Assembly: GCA_013375355.1 (NCBI GenBank)
Contig: JABXJV010000559.1
Location: forward strand, 1-6,766
Source of the DNA: Candidatus Helarchaeota archaeon
GTDB lineage: Archaea; Asgardarchaeota; Lokiarchaeia; Helarchaeales; JABXJV01
Length of the DNA: 6,766 bases
Direction of reading: 5' to 3'
A model generated the notes under the pieces. The model was not told the origin of the DNA and did no database searches. It saw only the letters and a list, made by a program, of their open reading frames with translations. The translations under genes and the position numbers were made by a program. Positions 1 to 6,223 of this stretch are shown here, one piece after another; the stretch's first letter is position 1; the number at the start of each line of letters is the position of its first letter.

Positions 1-83
1 CTAATTGCTCCAGGATACTTCTTCAAATTAAAAAATTTATTGCCGTATTTTATCAATTTCTCATTTGACAATTTATCCATCAT
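1..83 (-). CDS. Partial TPR-like protein (5' end only), divergent from the regulator cluster
   Basis: On the minus strand an open frame starts with two consecutive ATG codons (83-81 and 80-78) and runs off the window at position 1, giving about 27 residues. An in-frame stop at 98-96 limits the start to this point, and an AAAGG purine tract lies 5 nt upstream of the first ATG. The visible peptide includes KYGNKFFNLKKYPGAI. Its G, F, Y and A spacing matches the first half of a tetratricopeptide repeat (G8, F/Y11, Y17, A20), so a TPR-type protein-interaction scaffold is the best guess. Only the first helix pair would be visible and no other domain can be judged. It is transcribed away from the plus-strand cluster, so the two units share the 84-509 intergenic region. 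Confidence is fair that it is a real gene and low to moderate for the TPR assignment. Confidence 0.6.
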   Translation of the reverse strand, partial: MMDKLSNEKLIKYGNKFFNLKKYPGAI

Positions 84-88
84 TAATG

Positions 89-93
89 CCTTT
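89..93 (-). promoter_or_regulatory. Possible ribosome binding site of the partial TPR-like gene
   Basis: Read on the minus strand, AAAGG ends 5 nt before the ATG at 83. It is only a partial match to the archaeal Shine-Dalgarno core, but its spacing is normal and it favours the ATG at 83 (or the next one at 80) as the start. Confidence 0.4.
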
Positions 94-101
94 AATTAAC
101 A

Positions 102-119
102 AATATTACTAGAAATATT
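102..119. repeat. 18-bp near-perfect palindrome upstream of the TPR-like gene
   Basis: AATATTACTAGAAATATT pairs with its own reverse complement at 8 of 9 position pairs; only 108/113 mismatch. It is centred on CTAG about 28 bp upstream of the minus-strand ATG at 83, a position where a repressor could act. In DNA this AT-rich, short palindromes arise by chance, so it is only a candidate operator. Confidence 0.3.
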
Positions 120-286
120 GTTAATTTGAAATTTAAATCTTATAATTTAGCTGGACGAGATAAAATAAGGTTTATTGTTGAATCTAATTGTTAAATAAAT
201 GCTATAAATCTTATAACCAATGGAATGATAGATATAAAAATTTTAAATATTTTAGTTTAAGAAAATATAAAAAAAAAAACAAAGGA

Positions 287-308
287 TTGGTCCCTCCCTG
301 CCCTCCAC
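287..308. repeat. C-rich island, copy 1 of a two-copy element (TGGTCCC-N6-CCCTC)
   Basis: A 22-bp pyrimidine-rich stretch with three CCC runs stands out sharply from the surrounding A/T-rich DNA. It contains TGGTCCC at 288-294 and CCCTC at 301-305, separated by 6 bp. A related island at 6143-6164 has the same two blocks 7 bp apart. The minus strand reads GGAGGGCAGGGAGGG, with four closely spaced G-runs that could form a G-quadruplex, and continues into a T11 run (complement of 269-279). Both copies lie in intergenic DNA upstream of a TrmB-like paralogue, 222 bp and 136 bp before the respective starts. The function is unknown; it could be a regulatory element, a terminator-like structure or a dispersed genomic repeat. 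Confidence 0.45.
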
Positions 309-353
309 TTCTTCATTATATGTAGGCACGGAGTGTCTCAATCAATAATCATG

Positions 354-366
354 AAACTCGTAGTTT
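354..366. repeat. Short inverted repeat AAACT-CGT-AGTTT
   Basis: A perfect 5-bp inverted repeat around a 3-bp centre directly abuts the first copy of the AATTTTGTCAA direct repeat. It may be part of the same protein-binding region, but at this length it could be chance. Confidence 0.25.
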
Positions 367-400
367 AATTTTGTCAAATCGCATTTTTAAATTTTGTCAA
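367..400. promoter_or_regulatory. Candidate operator: two direct repeats AATTTTGTCAA, 23 bp apart
   Basis: The identical 11-mer AATTTTGTCAA occurs at 367-377 and 390-400. The start-to-start spacing of 23 bp is close to two helical turns, so both copies face the same side of the DNA. The second copy ends 10 bp before the BRE/TATA-like box at 411-424. This is the usual place for an archaeal activator site upstream of BRE. The obvious candidate protein is the TrmB-like product of the gene it precedes (autoregulation), but this is inference. The glycolytic TrmB motif TATCAC...GTGATA of Thermococcales was not seen here. Confidence 0.4.
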
Positions 401-410
401 TAGTGTAGAA

Positions 411-424
411 GAAACTTTTTAATA
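411..424 (+). promoter_or_regulatory. Candidate archaeal promoter (BRE/TATA) for the first regulator gene
   Basis: GAAACTTTTTAATA resembles an archaeal purine-rich BRE followed by a TATA box. Transcription would then start near 443-447, leaving a leader of about 65 nt that includes the AAAGG at 496-500. The match is by eye; AT-rich DNA offers other TATA-like sites. Confidence 0.4.
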
Positions 425-431
425 ATTATGA

Positions 432-441
432 ACTTTAAAGT
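432..441. repeat. Perfect 10-bp palindrome ACTTTAAAGT near the expected transcription start
   Basis: ACTTTAAAGT is its own reverse complement. It lies between the TATA-like box and the predicted start of transcription, where a bound repressor would block RNA polymerase. It could also be read as an alternative TATA box (TTTAAA). Confidence 0.25.
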
Positions 442-495
442 GTTTATTTACGAGAAAAAATAGATGATTAAAATTTTATTGAAATATTAGTTAAT

Positions 496-500
496 AAAGG
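496..500 (+). promoter_or_regulatory. Weak ribosome binding site of the first regulator gene
   Basis: AAAGG ends 9 nt before the ATG at 510. It is much weaker than the GGTGAT that precedes the second gene, but it supports the chosen start. Confidence 0.4.
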
Positions 501-509
501 TTTTTATCA

Positions 510-3500
510 ATGGAAGCCATTTCAAAGTTAAAATTATTTGGACTTACAAATAATCAAGCTAAGTTACTTAAATTTTTTATTGAATCACACCAAAAAGAAA
601 ATATTAATGAAGAAGACTTAACTTTTAGTAGAATCAAAGAAAAATTTCAATTTAAAAGATCCTTTTATCGGGAGTTACTCAGTGATTTAACAAGGCTAGA
701 GTTTTTAAAAGTTATTAATAAGACAAAGCCATTTGTATATCGTTATAACGAATCAAACATGTCAGAAATTATCCAAAAGGGGCAAAACTCATATTTAATT
801 GAGCAAAAAAATTTTGATAAAAAAATTAAGGATTTAAAAAGTCTGGCTAATCAAAAAACAAGCTTGAAACAAATCAAGGAGATCCTGAAAGATTCAATAG
901 GTCAATTAAGGTTGAATGATGAAGGGGTTTCGATTTTATGTACACTTTTTTCTCAGAAAAATGGTAAAATTGTTCCAATTTCAATGACTATTAAAGAAAT
1001 TATTAAAAAAATTGGTGAGAATAAAATTCGTTATAACCTGAAATTATTAGAAGAACGAGGTTTTGTAATTATTAAAAAAATAGGTCGGAAAAATATATAT
1101 GAACCCAAAGATTTAGTGACGATATTTAAAATTGAAAAAAACGCTCAAAAGAAAAATTGGATGGAAAAAAAGAGGTTGATGCAAGATACCATCCGATACT
1201 TCCAAACAAAACCATCGATTGATCAGGAAGAAGTTCAAAAATTTGGAGGAGTTACAAAATTATTAAATTATTTAAAACTAGCTAAAGAAGAGATTTTAAT
1301 AATACACCCTTTTTATAGTGGTAAACGTGATCAGATAAATAAAAAGGTTCAGACAATAATCGAAAATATATTGAGCTATACTGATAGTATAGATATTAAA
1401 ATAAAAGTTCTTATTGCAGGAAGGGTTGAAGATTTAGATAAAGAAAATATTAGAGAAATATTAAGAAAAATCCCACAGATTGAAGTCAAAGTAACTTCAA
1501 GATTATTGAATACATTCGCTGTTATAATTGATTCTAATTATACAATTCATTCATTTAAAAATAATTTGGATTTTATTCTTATCCAAGATGATCAAACTGC
1601 AAAATTATATGAAAACGAATTTTATAAAAGTTGGAACCTATCAGAAGATTTTCGAATGCAATTATCTCGTCATGATGAACTAAAAAAAATTTTAAAAGAT
1701 GAAATAAAAGAATCAATTGAAAATTACCCAATCATATCTGAAAAGAAAGAGGAATACGAGATTTTACATCTTGGTGAAGAAGTTATACATATACTTAAGA
1801 ATTTTTTAAGACAGGCTAATCGGGAAATTATATTAGATTTTAGAGGAAATATTGAAAAAATACAAGAGGTACAAAAATATTTTGAGGCGTTTTTCAAGGA
1901 TTTGATTGATTTCTTAAAAAATAGGAATATAAAGGTAAAATTACTTTTTGGTATAAATTCCTGGATAGTTAATAAGCTAGATCAAATTTTCATTCAATTA
2001 ATTCATTTAATTTCCCAAGGAAAATTAGAATTTAGAGTTCCTACTGGGAAAAATTTAGTAAGTAGAGCTATTATTATAGATGATTCTACATTATTGAAAA
2101 TTATAACGGATCATAGGACTGTTTCATCATATAAAGCCCTAATAATACGAAATCCAGCTGGTGTGCTAGAAATAAAAAATGAATTTACTCAAATTTTCGA
2201 GCAAGGCATAGATTTTAGAAATGCAATATTGCAATATGATATTGATAAGGAACTAGAAAAAGCAGCCAGAGATTCTATTAATAAGAATCCGCCGATTTAT
2301 AATTTTGGCAATCAGCCTATCGTAATGCAAGGGAAAAAAGATGTTATAGAAATAATGTTAAATATACTTAAAAAAGCAAAAAGAGAAATTCTAGTTTCTG
2401 TAAATCCTTTTATTGTATCTAAAGATGGTAAATATGACATTTTTAAACCGGTTTACCAAAAAGAATTATTTAATTATTATTTTGAAATATTTTCTAATAA
2501 ATCTAAAGATGGTATAGATATAAAAATATTAAGAAATTCCTCAAGACCATTATCTAAAGATGTTAGAGACGAATTTCAGATAAAGATTCAGCTTTCGGTT
2601 CTTTTAACTTTGTTTCCCGCATTTCAAATGAGAGAAATTGACCTATATCAATCTAATTTTTTAATAATTGATAAAAAAATTCTACTTATTTATGAATATT
2701 TGGAATCAAATCAAATTAAATTGATTATTCTTACTGAGAGTCTTTTAATAAAAAAATATCAAGAGACGTTTCAAGATGCATGGGACAAAGCGTTAGATAT
2801 GAGATTGAATTGGCTGATAAATGCAAATCCATCATTAAAAAAGGAAATCCAAAACTCTTTTGAAAAGGTAGATTTTCAAATAACATTACCAGAACGGGGC
2901 GAAATGAGAGTTTATGACGCAAAATATCTAAGATATATTATGAATTATTTATTGGACAACACAAAAAATGAATATTATATGTTTCTAGCTGCTGCAGATT
3001 ATTTTATTGAACAATCCAAAGGAAAGGCTGCTTTTGGACACATGGCAATGTCATATACGAGAAATGTATATAAGACTGTTGAAAATAAGAAGGTCAAAAC
3101 AAAAGTAATTACATTATTTCAACCTCTTTATTTAAATTCAATAACAGATAATGATATTGAAGAGAGTCTTAAGCTTTATCCTTATTATGAAATGCGTTTT
3201 CTACCGCAAGCTTATCAATTAAATAATATTTTTGCTATTTTTGACCATTTTATTATTCATGTCATTGGTGAGGGAACTAAAGGGCTATTCCAATTACTTG
3301 TCATGAATGATATTAATTTACGTAATAATTATTTAACTCAGTTTAATGAAACTTGGAAGAATTCTGTTGACTTTAGACAAGTTTTTTATGAATATGGCTC
3401 AAAAAGAACAAAAGAAATTATCTTCGAATCTTATAAAAAAATCAAATTAGAAAAGGAATATTCATCAAGCAAAATTCAAGAATTATTTCCAATAAAAAAA

Positions 3501-3518
3501 TCAATTGATGGCAATTAG
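510..3518 (+). CDS. Giant TrmB-like regulator: two winged helices plus four PLD-like modules (1002 aa)
   Basis: Residues 1-80 form a TrmB-type winged helix: FGLTNNQAKLL, a recognition-helix region around KRSFYRELLSDL, and a wing ending KPFVYRY. Residues 85-130 are a helical, probably coiled-coil linker. Residues 131-205 are a second winged helix (TIKEI, IRYNLKLLEERGFV, then GRKNIYEP). A basic helix (207-232) follows, then four repeated alpha/beta modules at about 246-383, 422-573, 602-769 and 788-963. Each module has a first strand after an [A/T]K-x-E-like helix end, a second strand such as IKIKVL, a strand ending in Asp (D341, D524, D721, D912) and a terminal F-x3-[W/F]-x4-D-x-R signature (starting F371, F559, F754, F945). 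These fit the PLD-like sensor domain of archaeal TrmB proteins, but the catalytic HxK is absent. I see no signal peptide or membrane segment, so it should be a cytosolic DNA-binding sensor. TrmB itself is about 340 aa with one such domain. The start is supported by alignment with both paralogues (Gly at residue 11 in all three). Ligand and targets are unknown. Confidence 0.85.
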   Translation: MEAISKLKLFGLTNNQAKLLKFFIESHQKENINEEDLTFSRIKEKFQFKRSFYRELLSDLTRLEFLKVINKTKPFVYRYNESNMSEIIQKGQNSYLIEQKNFDKKIKDLKSLANQKTSLKQIKEILKDSIGQLRLNDEGVSILCTLFSQKNGKIVPISMTIKEIIKKIGENKIRYNLKLLEERGFVIIKKIGRKNIYEPKDLVTIFKIEKNAQKKNWMEKKRLMQDTIRYFQTKPSIDQEEVQKFGGVTKLLNYLKLAKEEILIIHPFYSGKRDQINKKVQTIIENILSYTDSIDIKIKVLIAGRVEDLDKENIREILRKIPQIEVKVTSRLLNTFAVIIDSNYTIHSFKNNLDFILIQDDQTAKLYENEFYKSWNLSEDFRMQLSRHDELKKILKDEIKESIENYPIISEKKEEYEILHLGEEVIHILKNFLRQANREIILDFRGNIEKIQEVQKYFEAFFKDLIDFLKNRNIKVKLLFGINSWIVNKLDQIFIQLIHLISQGKLEFRVPTGKNLVSRAIIIDDSTLLKIITDHRTVSSYKALIIRNPAGVLEIKNEFTQIFEQGIDFRNAILQYDIDKELEKAARDSINKNPPIYNFGNQPIVMQGKKDVIEIMLNILKKAKREILVSVNPFIVSKDGKYDIFKPVYQKELFNYYFEIFSNKSKDGIDIKILRNSSRPLSKDVRDEFQIKIQLSVLLTLFPAFQMREIDLYQSNFLIIDKKILLIYEYLESNQIKLIILTESLLIKKYQETFQDAWDKALDMRLNWLINANPSLKKEIQNSFEKVDFQITLPERGEMRVYDAKYLRYIMNYLLDNTKNEYYMFLAAADYFIEQSKGKAAFGHMAMSYTRNVYKTVENKKVKTKVITLFQPLYLNSITDNDIEESLKLYPYYEMRFLPQAYQLNNIFAIFDHFIIHVIGEGTKGLFQLLVMNDINLRNNYLTQFNETWKNSVDFRQVFYEYGSKRTKEIIFESYKKIKLEKEYSSSKIQELFPIKKSIDGN
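1245..3398 (+). repeat. Four in-frame PLD-like modules within the 1002-aa protein
   Basis: The modules are A 1245-1658, B 1773-2228, C 2313-2816 and D 2871-3398. Their matching endings are FYKSWNLSEDFR, FTQIFEQGIDFR, FQDAWDKALDMR and FNETWKNSVDFR, with F, W/F, D and R always at offsets 0, 4, 9 and 11. The Asp-ending strands are FAVIID, RAIIID, NFLIID and IFAIFD, each 30-35 residues before the terminal F. Second strands (KIKVLI, KVKLLF, DIKILR, KTKVIT) and third strands (EVKV, EFRV, QMRE, EMRF) recur in order. Module boundaries are approximate. This is ancient internal duplication at protein level; nucleotide repeats are not evident. Confidence 0.7.
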
Positions 3519-3547
3519 ATCCTTATTTGAAAAAATAAATTAGAATT

Positions 3548-3553
3548 GGTGAT
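3548..3553 (+). promoter_or_regulatory. Strong Shine-Dalgarno GGTGAT of the second regulator gene
   Basis: GGTGAT is perfectly complementary to ATCACC in the conserved 16S rRNA 3' end and lies 4 nt before the ATG at 3558. It fixes the start. The 39-bp gap holds no evident T-run terminator, which supports co-transcription with the upstream gene. Confidence 0.75.
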
Positions 3554-3557
3554 TTAA

Positions 3558-6107
3558 ATGATTGAAATTGAGAAATTAAAGGAATTTGGTCTAACTATAA
3601 ATCAAGCCAAACTTCTAAACCTCATTATTAATTCAAAAAATAGATCTGCGTTAACTTATAAACAAATTAAAGCTGAGTTCAATCTAGAAGAATCTTTTTA
3701 CTGGGACCTTTTGGATGATTTAATAAATAAAGAATTTTTAACAGTTGATAATGAAACAAAACCTTGGAAATATAAATATGATGAAGGTAGATTTGGGAAA
3801 ATAATTGAAGAACAGGAAACCAATTATGAAAAAATACAACAAGATTTTGAAAATCTAATAATTGAATTAGAAAAAGACTCGATTAGCGAAGAATTTGACT
3901 TAAAATCTGTTTTTGAATTATTTCAAAAGGCCCAATCCCAAAAAAAATTAAGTAACGATCAAATTTTTATTTTAAGCTCCTTTTTTTCTAAAGAAAATGG
4001 CAAAATCATTCCAATGACGAGAACAATTAAGCAGATTGAAGAAATTGTTAAGCCATTAAATGTTAAGTTGAAGAAACACAATATACGATATTACTTAAAT
4101 AATTTAAAAGAAAAAGGCTTTGTAATCTCCCAAAAGGATGGGCGGTTGAATACTTACGGTCCAAAGGATTTATTGACAATATTAAAAAATGAAAAAAATT
4201 TTCATCAAAAAATTTGGGAAAATAAAAAACAACGCTTACAAAAAACACTTAATTATTTTAATAATAACCAAATCTCGGACGATGAGGGGATTCGAGAACC
4301 ATTAAAAGAAATTCAAACAGTTTCTTCTGAAATAGAAGAAAAGTATAAGTTTATAGATTTTGATTTAAATACAGTATCTTGGGTAAAAGATCAGATGTTT
4401 AGAGCAAATGAAGAAATTATTTGTGATTTTAGGTTAACTATTGATAGAACTGAATTAAAATTAAGAATCTCAGAAGAATTTTATAAAAACTTAATAGAAC
4501 TATTAAACGATGTTCAAAAATCATATCTTAAAGTAAAACTCCTTATATATCTTGATGATTGGTTATTACATAAATTGGAATCACTTTTTGCTCAAGCAAT
4601 ACATCTAGTGACTCAAGGAAAGTTAGAATTTAGGGTGCCACCTGATACAGAAGATAAATTAGTTAAAATCATTTTAGATAATTCTACATTAGTGGACTTT
4701 TTAGCAAAACACGATTTTGCCAAATTTGATAAAATCTTTATAAATAGAAATGAAATGAGCGTAAAGGATGCAAGACACATATTTGAACAAGTTTGGGAAC
4801 GCTCTTTGGATGTTAGGGACGCAATGTTGGAACATACAATTAGTACTGAATTAGAAAAGGTGATTAAAAGTTCAATTAAAAAAAGACCGCCGGTTTATGA
4901 ATTTAAAAAACAGCCCATCATAATTACTGGGTATAAGAAAGTATTAAGTATCAATTTAAATTTGATTAATCGCGCAGAATCAGAAATTCTCTCCATCAGT
5001 AGTCTATTAACACCTATAAATATGAGGGGTCAAAATCTTGTTGATGTGTCTTATCAAAAATCACTTTATAAAGATATTTTTAATATTTTAATTGAAAAAT
5101 GTAAAAATGGTGTAGAAGTTAAAATCTTAAGAAATTCCACAGAAACTAGTGTCAAAACAAGTCAAGATGCAGAAATAATAAAAGGTGAAATCCAATTAAT
5201 AATTTCTTTGTCCCCATTCTTTCAATTACGGCAAATAGAAATACCTCAATATCAATTCACCATAATTGATAAAAAACTCTTATTGATTTACGAATTTTTA
5301 GAGTCTGGCAGAATTAAATTAACCGTATTTACTGATCGATATATAGTTGAAAAGTTTCTATTTATATTCAAGAATGCTTGGTCTGATTCTTTAGATTTTA
5401 GACTTGATTGGCTTACAGAAAAAACTAATCCTTTACAGTTGTATCTTAAGGACACTTTAAATCAGTTAGATTTAACGCTTTCCTTACCAGAAAGGGGAAA
5501 AATGAAAATCTTTGATGGAAAATATACGAAACTTTTAATAAACCATCTATTAAAAATTAATAAACATGAAGTAGATGTTTTTCAATCTTTCTCTGAGCAT
5601 TTTTTCAAAAATTTAGAAAATTCTACGGATGTAAAAGCTTTTGCTGGCCTTGTTTTATCATATGGTAAAGATGTAATGGAATCTGTGGGGAGTAAAAATA
5701 TGAAGGCGAGGGTTATTGTATCCTATCTTCCCACCTATTTAAAAGCAATTTCAAATAAAGTTTTAAAGCATAGTTTAGATTTGTACCCAAAGTACCAAGT
5801 TCATTTTTTCCCTGCTGGGTTGGAATCAAATATAATCTATGGAATCTTTGATAATTATATAACGTTAGTTATTGGTGATTTAGCTTCTAATAATTTTCAA
5901 ATGCTTGTCATAAATGATTATAATTTAAAACAATATTATAAATCTCAATTTGAGAATTCTTGGAATAATACAATTGATTTACGACAGATATTTCAGGTTT
6001 ATGGAACGAAAAAGAAGAAAGAATTAGCTAATGAATCTATTGATAAATTTAAATTAGAAAATGAATTTCCATTAGAGGAAGTTAGGAAGTTCTTCCCACC
6101 ATTATAA
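3558..6107 (+). CDS. Giant TrmB-like regulator: two winged helices plus three PLD-like modules (849 aa)
   Basis: This is a close paralogue of the 1002-aa protein; 15 of the first 20 residues are identical. Residues 1-75 are the TrmB-like winged helix (FGLTINQAKLL, EESFYWDLLDDL, wing KPWKYKY). Residues 80-128 are a helical linker. Residues 130-205 are the second winged helix (RTIKQI, IRYYLNNLKEKGFVI, GRLNTYGPKDLL), followed by a basic helix (211-232). Three PLD-like modules follow at about 271-423, 452-619 and 638-816. Their Asp-ending strands carry D374, D571 and D765, and their signatures are FEQVWERSLDVR, FKNAWSDSLDFR and FENSWNNTIDLR. Inter-module linkers are conserved with the paralogue: S-I-x-K-x-P-P-V-Y before the second module and LPERG-x-M before the third. 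It lacks the first module of its neighbour; a polar linker of about 30 residues (240-270) takes its place. No HxK catalytic motif and no membrane segment are visible. It is probably in an operon with the upstream gene and followed by a T-run terminator. The role is inferred as a cytosolic ligand-sensing DNA-binding protein; it could instead be architectural or filament-forming like TrmBL2. Confidence 0.85.
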   Translation: MIEIEKLKEFGLTINQAKLLNLIINSKNRSALTYKQIKAEFNLEESFYWDLLDDLINKEFLTVDNETKPWKYKYDEGRFGKIIEEQETNYEKIQQDFENLIIELEKDSISEEFDLKSVFELFQKAQSQKKLSNDQIFILSSFFSKENGKIIPMTRTIKQIEEIVKPLNVKLKKHNIRYYLNNLKEKGFVISQKDGRLNTYGPKDLLTILKNEKNFHQKIWENKKQRLQKTLNYFNNNQISDDEGIREPLKEIQTVSSEIEEKYKFIDFDLNTVSWVKDQMFRANEEIICDFRLTIDRTELKLRISEEFYKNLIELLNDVQKSYLKVKLLIYLDDWLLHKLESLFAQAIHLVTQGKLEFRVPPDTEDKLVKIILDNSTLVDFLAKHDFAKFDKIFINRNEMSVKDARHIFEQVWERSLDVRDAMLEHTISTELEKVIKSSIKKRPPVYEFKKQPIIITGYKKVLSINLNLINRAESEILSISSLLTPINMRGQNLVDVSYQKSLYKDIFNILIEKCKNGVEVKILRNSTETSVKTSQDAEIIKGEIQLIISLSPFFQLRQIEIPQYQFTIIDKKLLLIYEFLESGRIKLTVFTDRYIVEKFLFIFKNAWSDSLDFRLDWLTEKTNPLQLYLKDTLNQLDLTLSLPERGKMKIFDGKYTKLLINHLLKINKHEVDVFQSFSEHFFKNLENSTDVKAFAGLVLSYGKDVMESVGSKNMKARVIVSYLPTYLKAISNKVLKHSLDLYPKYQVHFFPAGLESNIIYGIFDNYITLVIGDLASNNFQMLVINDYNLKQYYKSQFENSWNNTIDLRQIFQVYGTKKKKELANESIDKFKLENEFPLEEVRKFFPPL
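4368..6005 (+). repeat. Three in-frame PLD-like modules within the 849-aa protein
   Basis: The modules lie at 4368-4826, 4911-5414 and 5469-6005 and correspond one-to-one to modules B, C and D of the upstream paralogue. Shared landmarks are QGKLEFRVP in B, VKILRNS/IKILRNS and IIDKK-x-LLIYE in C, and LPERG just before D. The order and linkers are the same, so the three-module set predates the gene duplication. Confidence 0.7.
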
Positions 6108-6114
6108 CTTAATC

Positions 6115-6121
6115 TTTTTTT
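6115..6121 (+). terminator. T-run terminator after the second regulator gene
   Basis: Seven consecutive T residues begin 8 nt after the stop codon at 6105-6107. Archaeal transcription commonly ends at such T-runs without a hairpin. No equivalent run lies in the gap after the first large gene, which fits a two-gene operon ending here. Confidence 0.5.
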
Positions 6122-6142
6122 AAACAACTAAATTAAGGTAAA

Positions 6143-6164
6143 GTGGTCCCCCTCAGACCCTCAA
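6143..6164. repeat. C-rich island, copy 2 of the two-copy element (TGGTCCC-N7-CCCTC)
   Basis: TGGTCCC at 6144-6150 and CCCTC at 6158-6162 repeat the blocks of the island at 287-308 with one extra base between them. It lies 35 bp after the second gene's stop and 136 bp before the third gene. A small hairpin is possible here (GGTC 6145-6148 with GACC 6156-6159), but it is not shared with copy 1. The G-runs on the minus strand are fewer than in copy 1, so a G-quadruplex is less convincing. Confidence 0.45.
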
Positions 6165-6210
6165 ATTGTATTAATATAATAATTTATTAGTTAAATTAAG
6201 TAGGGAATAG

Positions 6211-6223
6211 GAAAATTTAAAAA
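6211..6223 (+). promoter_or_regulatory. Candidate BRE/TATA promoter for the third regulator gene
   Basis: GAAAATTTAAAAA looks like a purine-rich BRE followed by a TATA box, about 60 bp before the ATG at 6280. A second possibility is the T/A-rich stretch at 6241-6256, which would give an almost leaderless transcript. No Shine-Dalgarno is visible before 6280, which favours a leaderless or weakly translated message. The choice between them is uncertain. Confidence 0.3.

Larger units (their letters stand above)
84..509. other. Divergent intergenic region, no gene seen
   Basis: No convincing reading frame, tRNA or rRNA lies between the partial minus-strand gene and the first large plus-strand gene; the few ATG codons I checked are soon followed by stops. 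The segment 121-266 is low-complexity A/T-rich DNA in which I see nothing specific. An 11-base A-run (269-279) is followed by a C-rich island. From about 354 onward the signals are denser and are listed separately: inverted repeat, direct repeats, BRE/TATA-like box and palindrome. Promoters for both flanking genes are expected here. A small hairpin, AGGCAC-GGA-GTGTCT with one G-T pair, can be drawn at about 324-338; it is too short to assign a role. Confidence 0.6.

Noticed and set aside
65..74. TTGACAATTT, resembling the reverse complement of the AATTTTGTCAA operator candidate
   Set aside because: It is one base short of a match and is fully explained as codons of the TPR-like gene (K-L-S in reverse), so a third operator copy is not claimed.
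324..338. Hairpin AGGCAC-GGA-GTGTCT as a terminator or RNA gene
   Set aside because: It is a six-pair stem with a G-T pair and a 3-nt loop, no T-run follows, and there is no match to a known RNA family that I can recognise.
2731..2922. 63-codon open frame on the minus strand
   Set aside because: It lies wholly inside the strongly conserved coding sequence of the first regulator and has no start signal or recognisable domain; it is a shadow frame.
4063..4248. 61-codon open frame on the minus strand
   Set aside because: It is antisense to the second winged helix of the second regulator, phenylalanine- and serine-rich as expected from the complement of lysine/glutamate codons, and has no independent support.
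510..6107. Active phospholipase D or PLD-type nuclease function for the large proteins
   Set aside because: None of the seven modules shows HxKx4D at the expected strand; only the Asp remains, so catalysis is unlikely.
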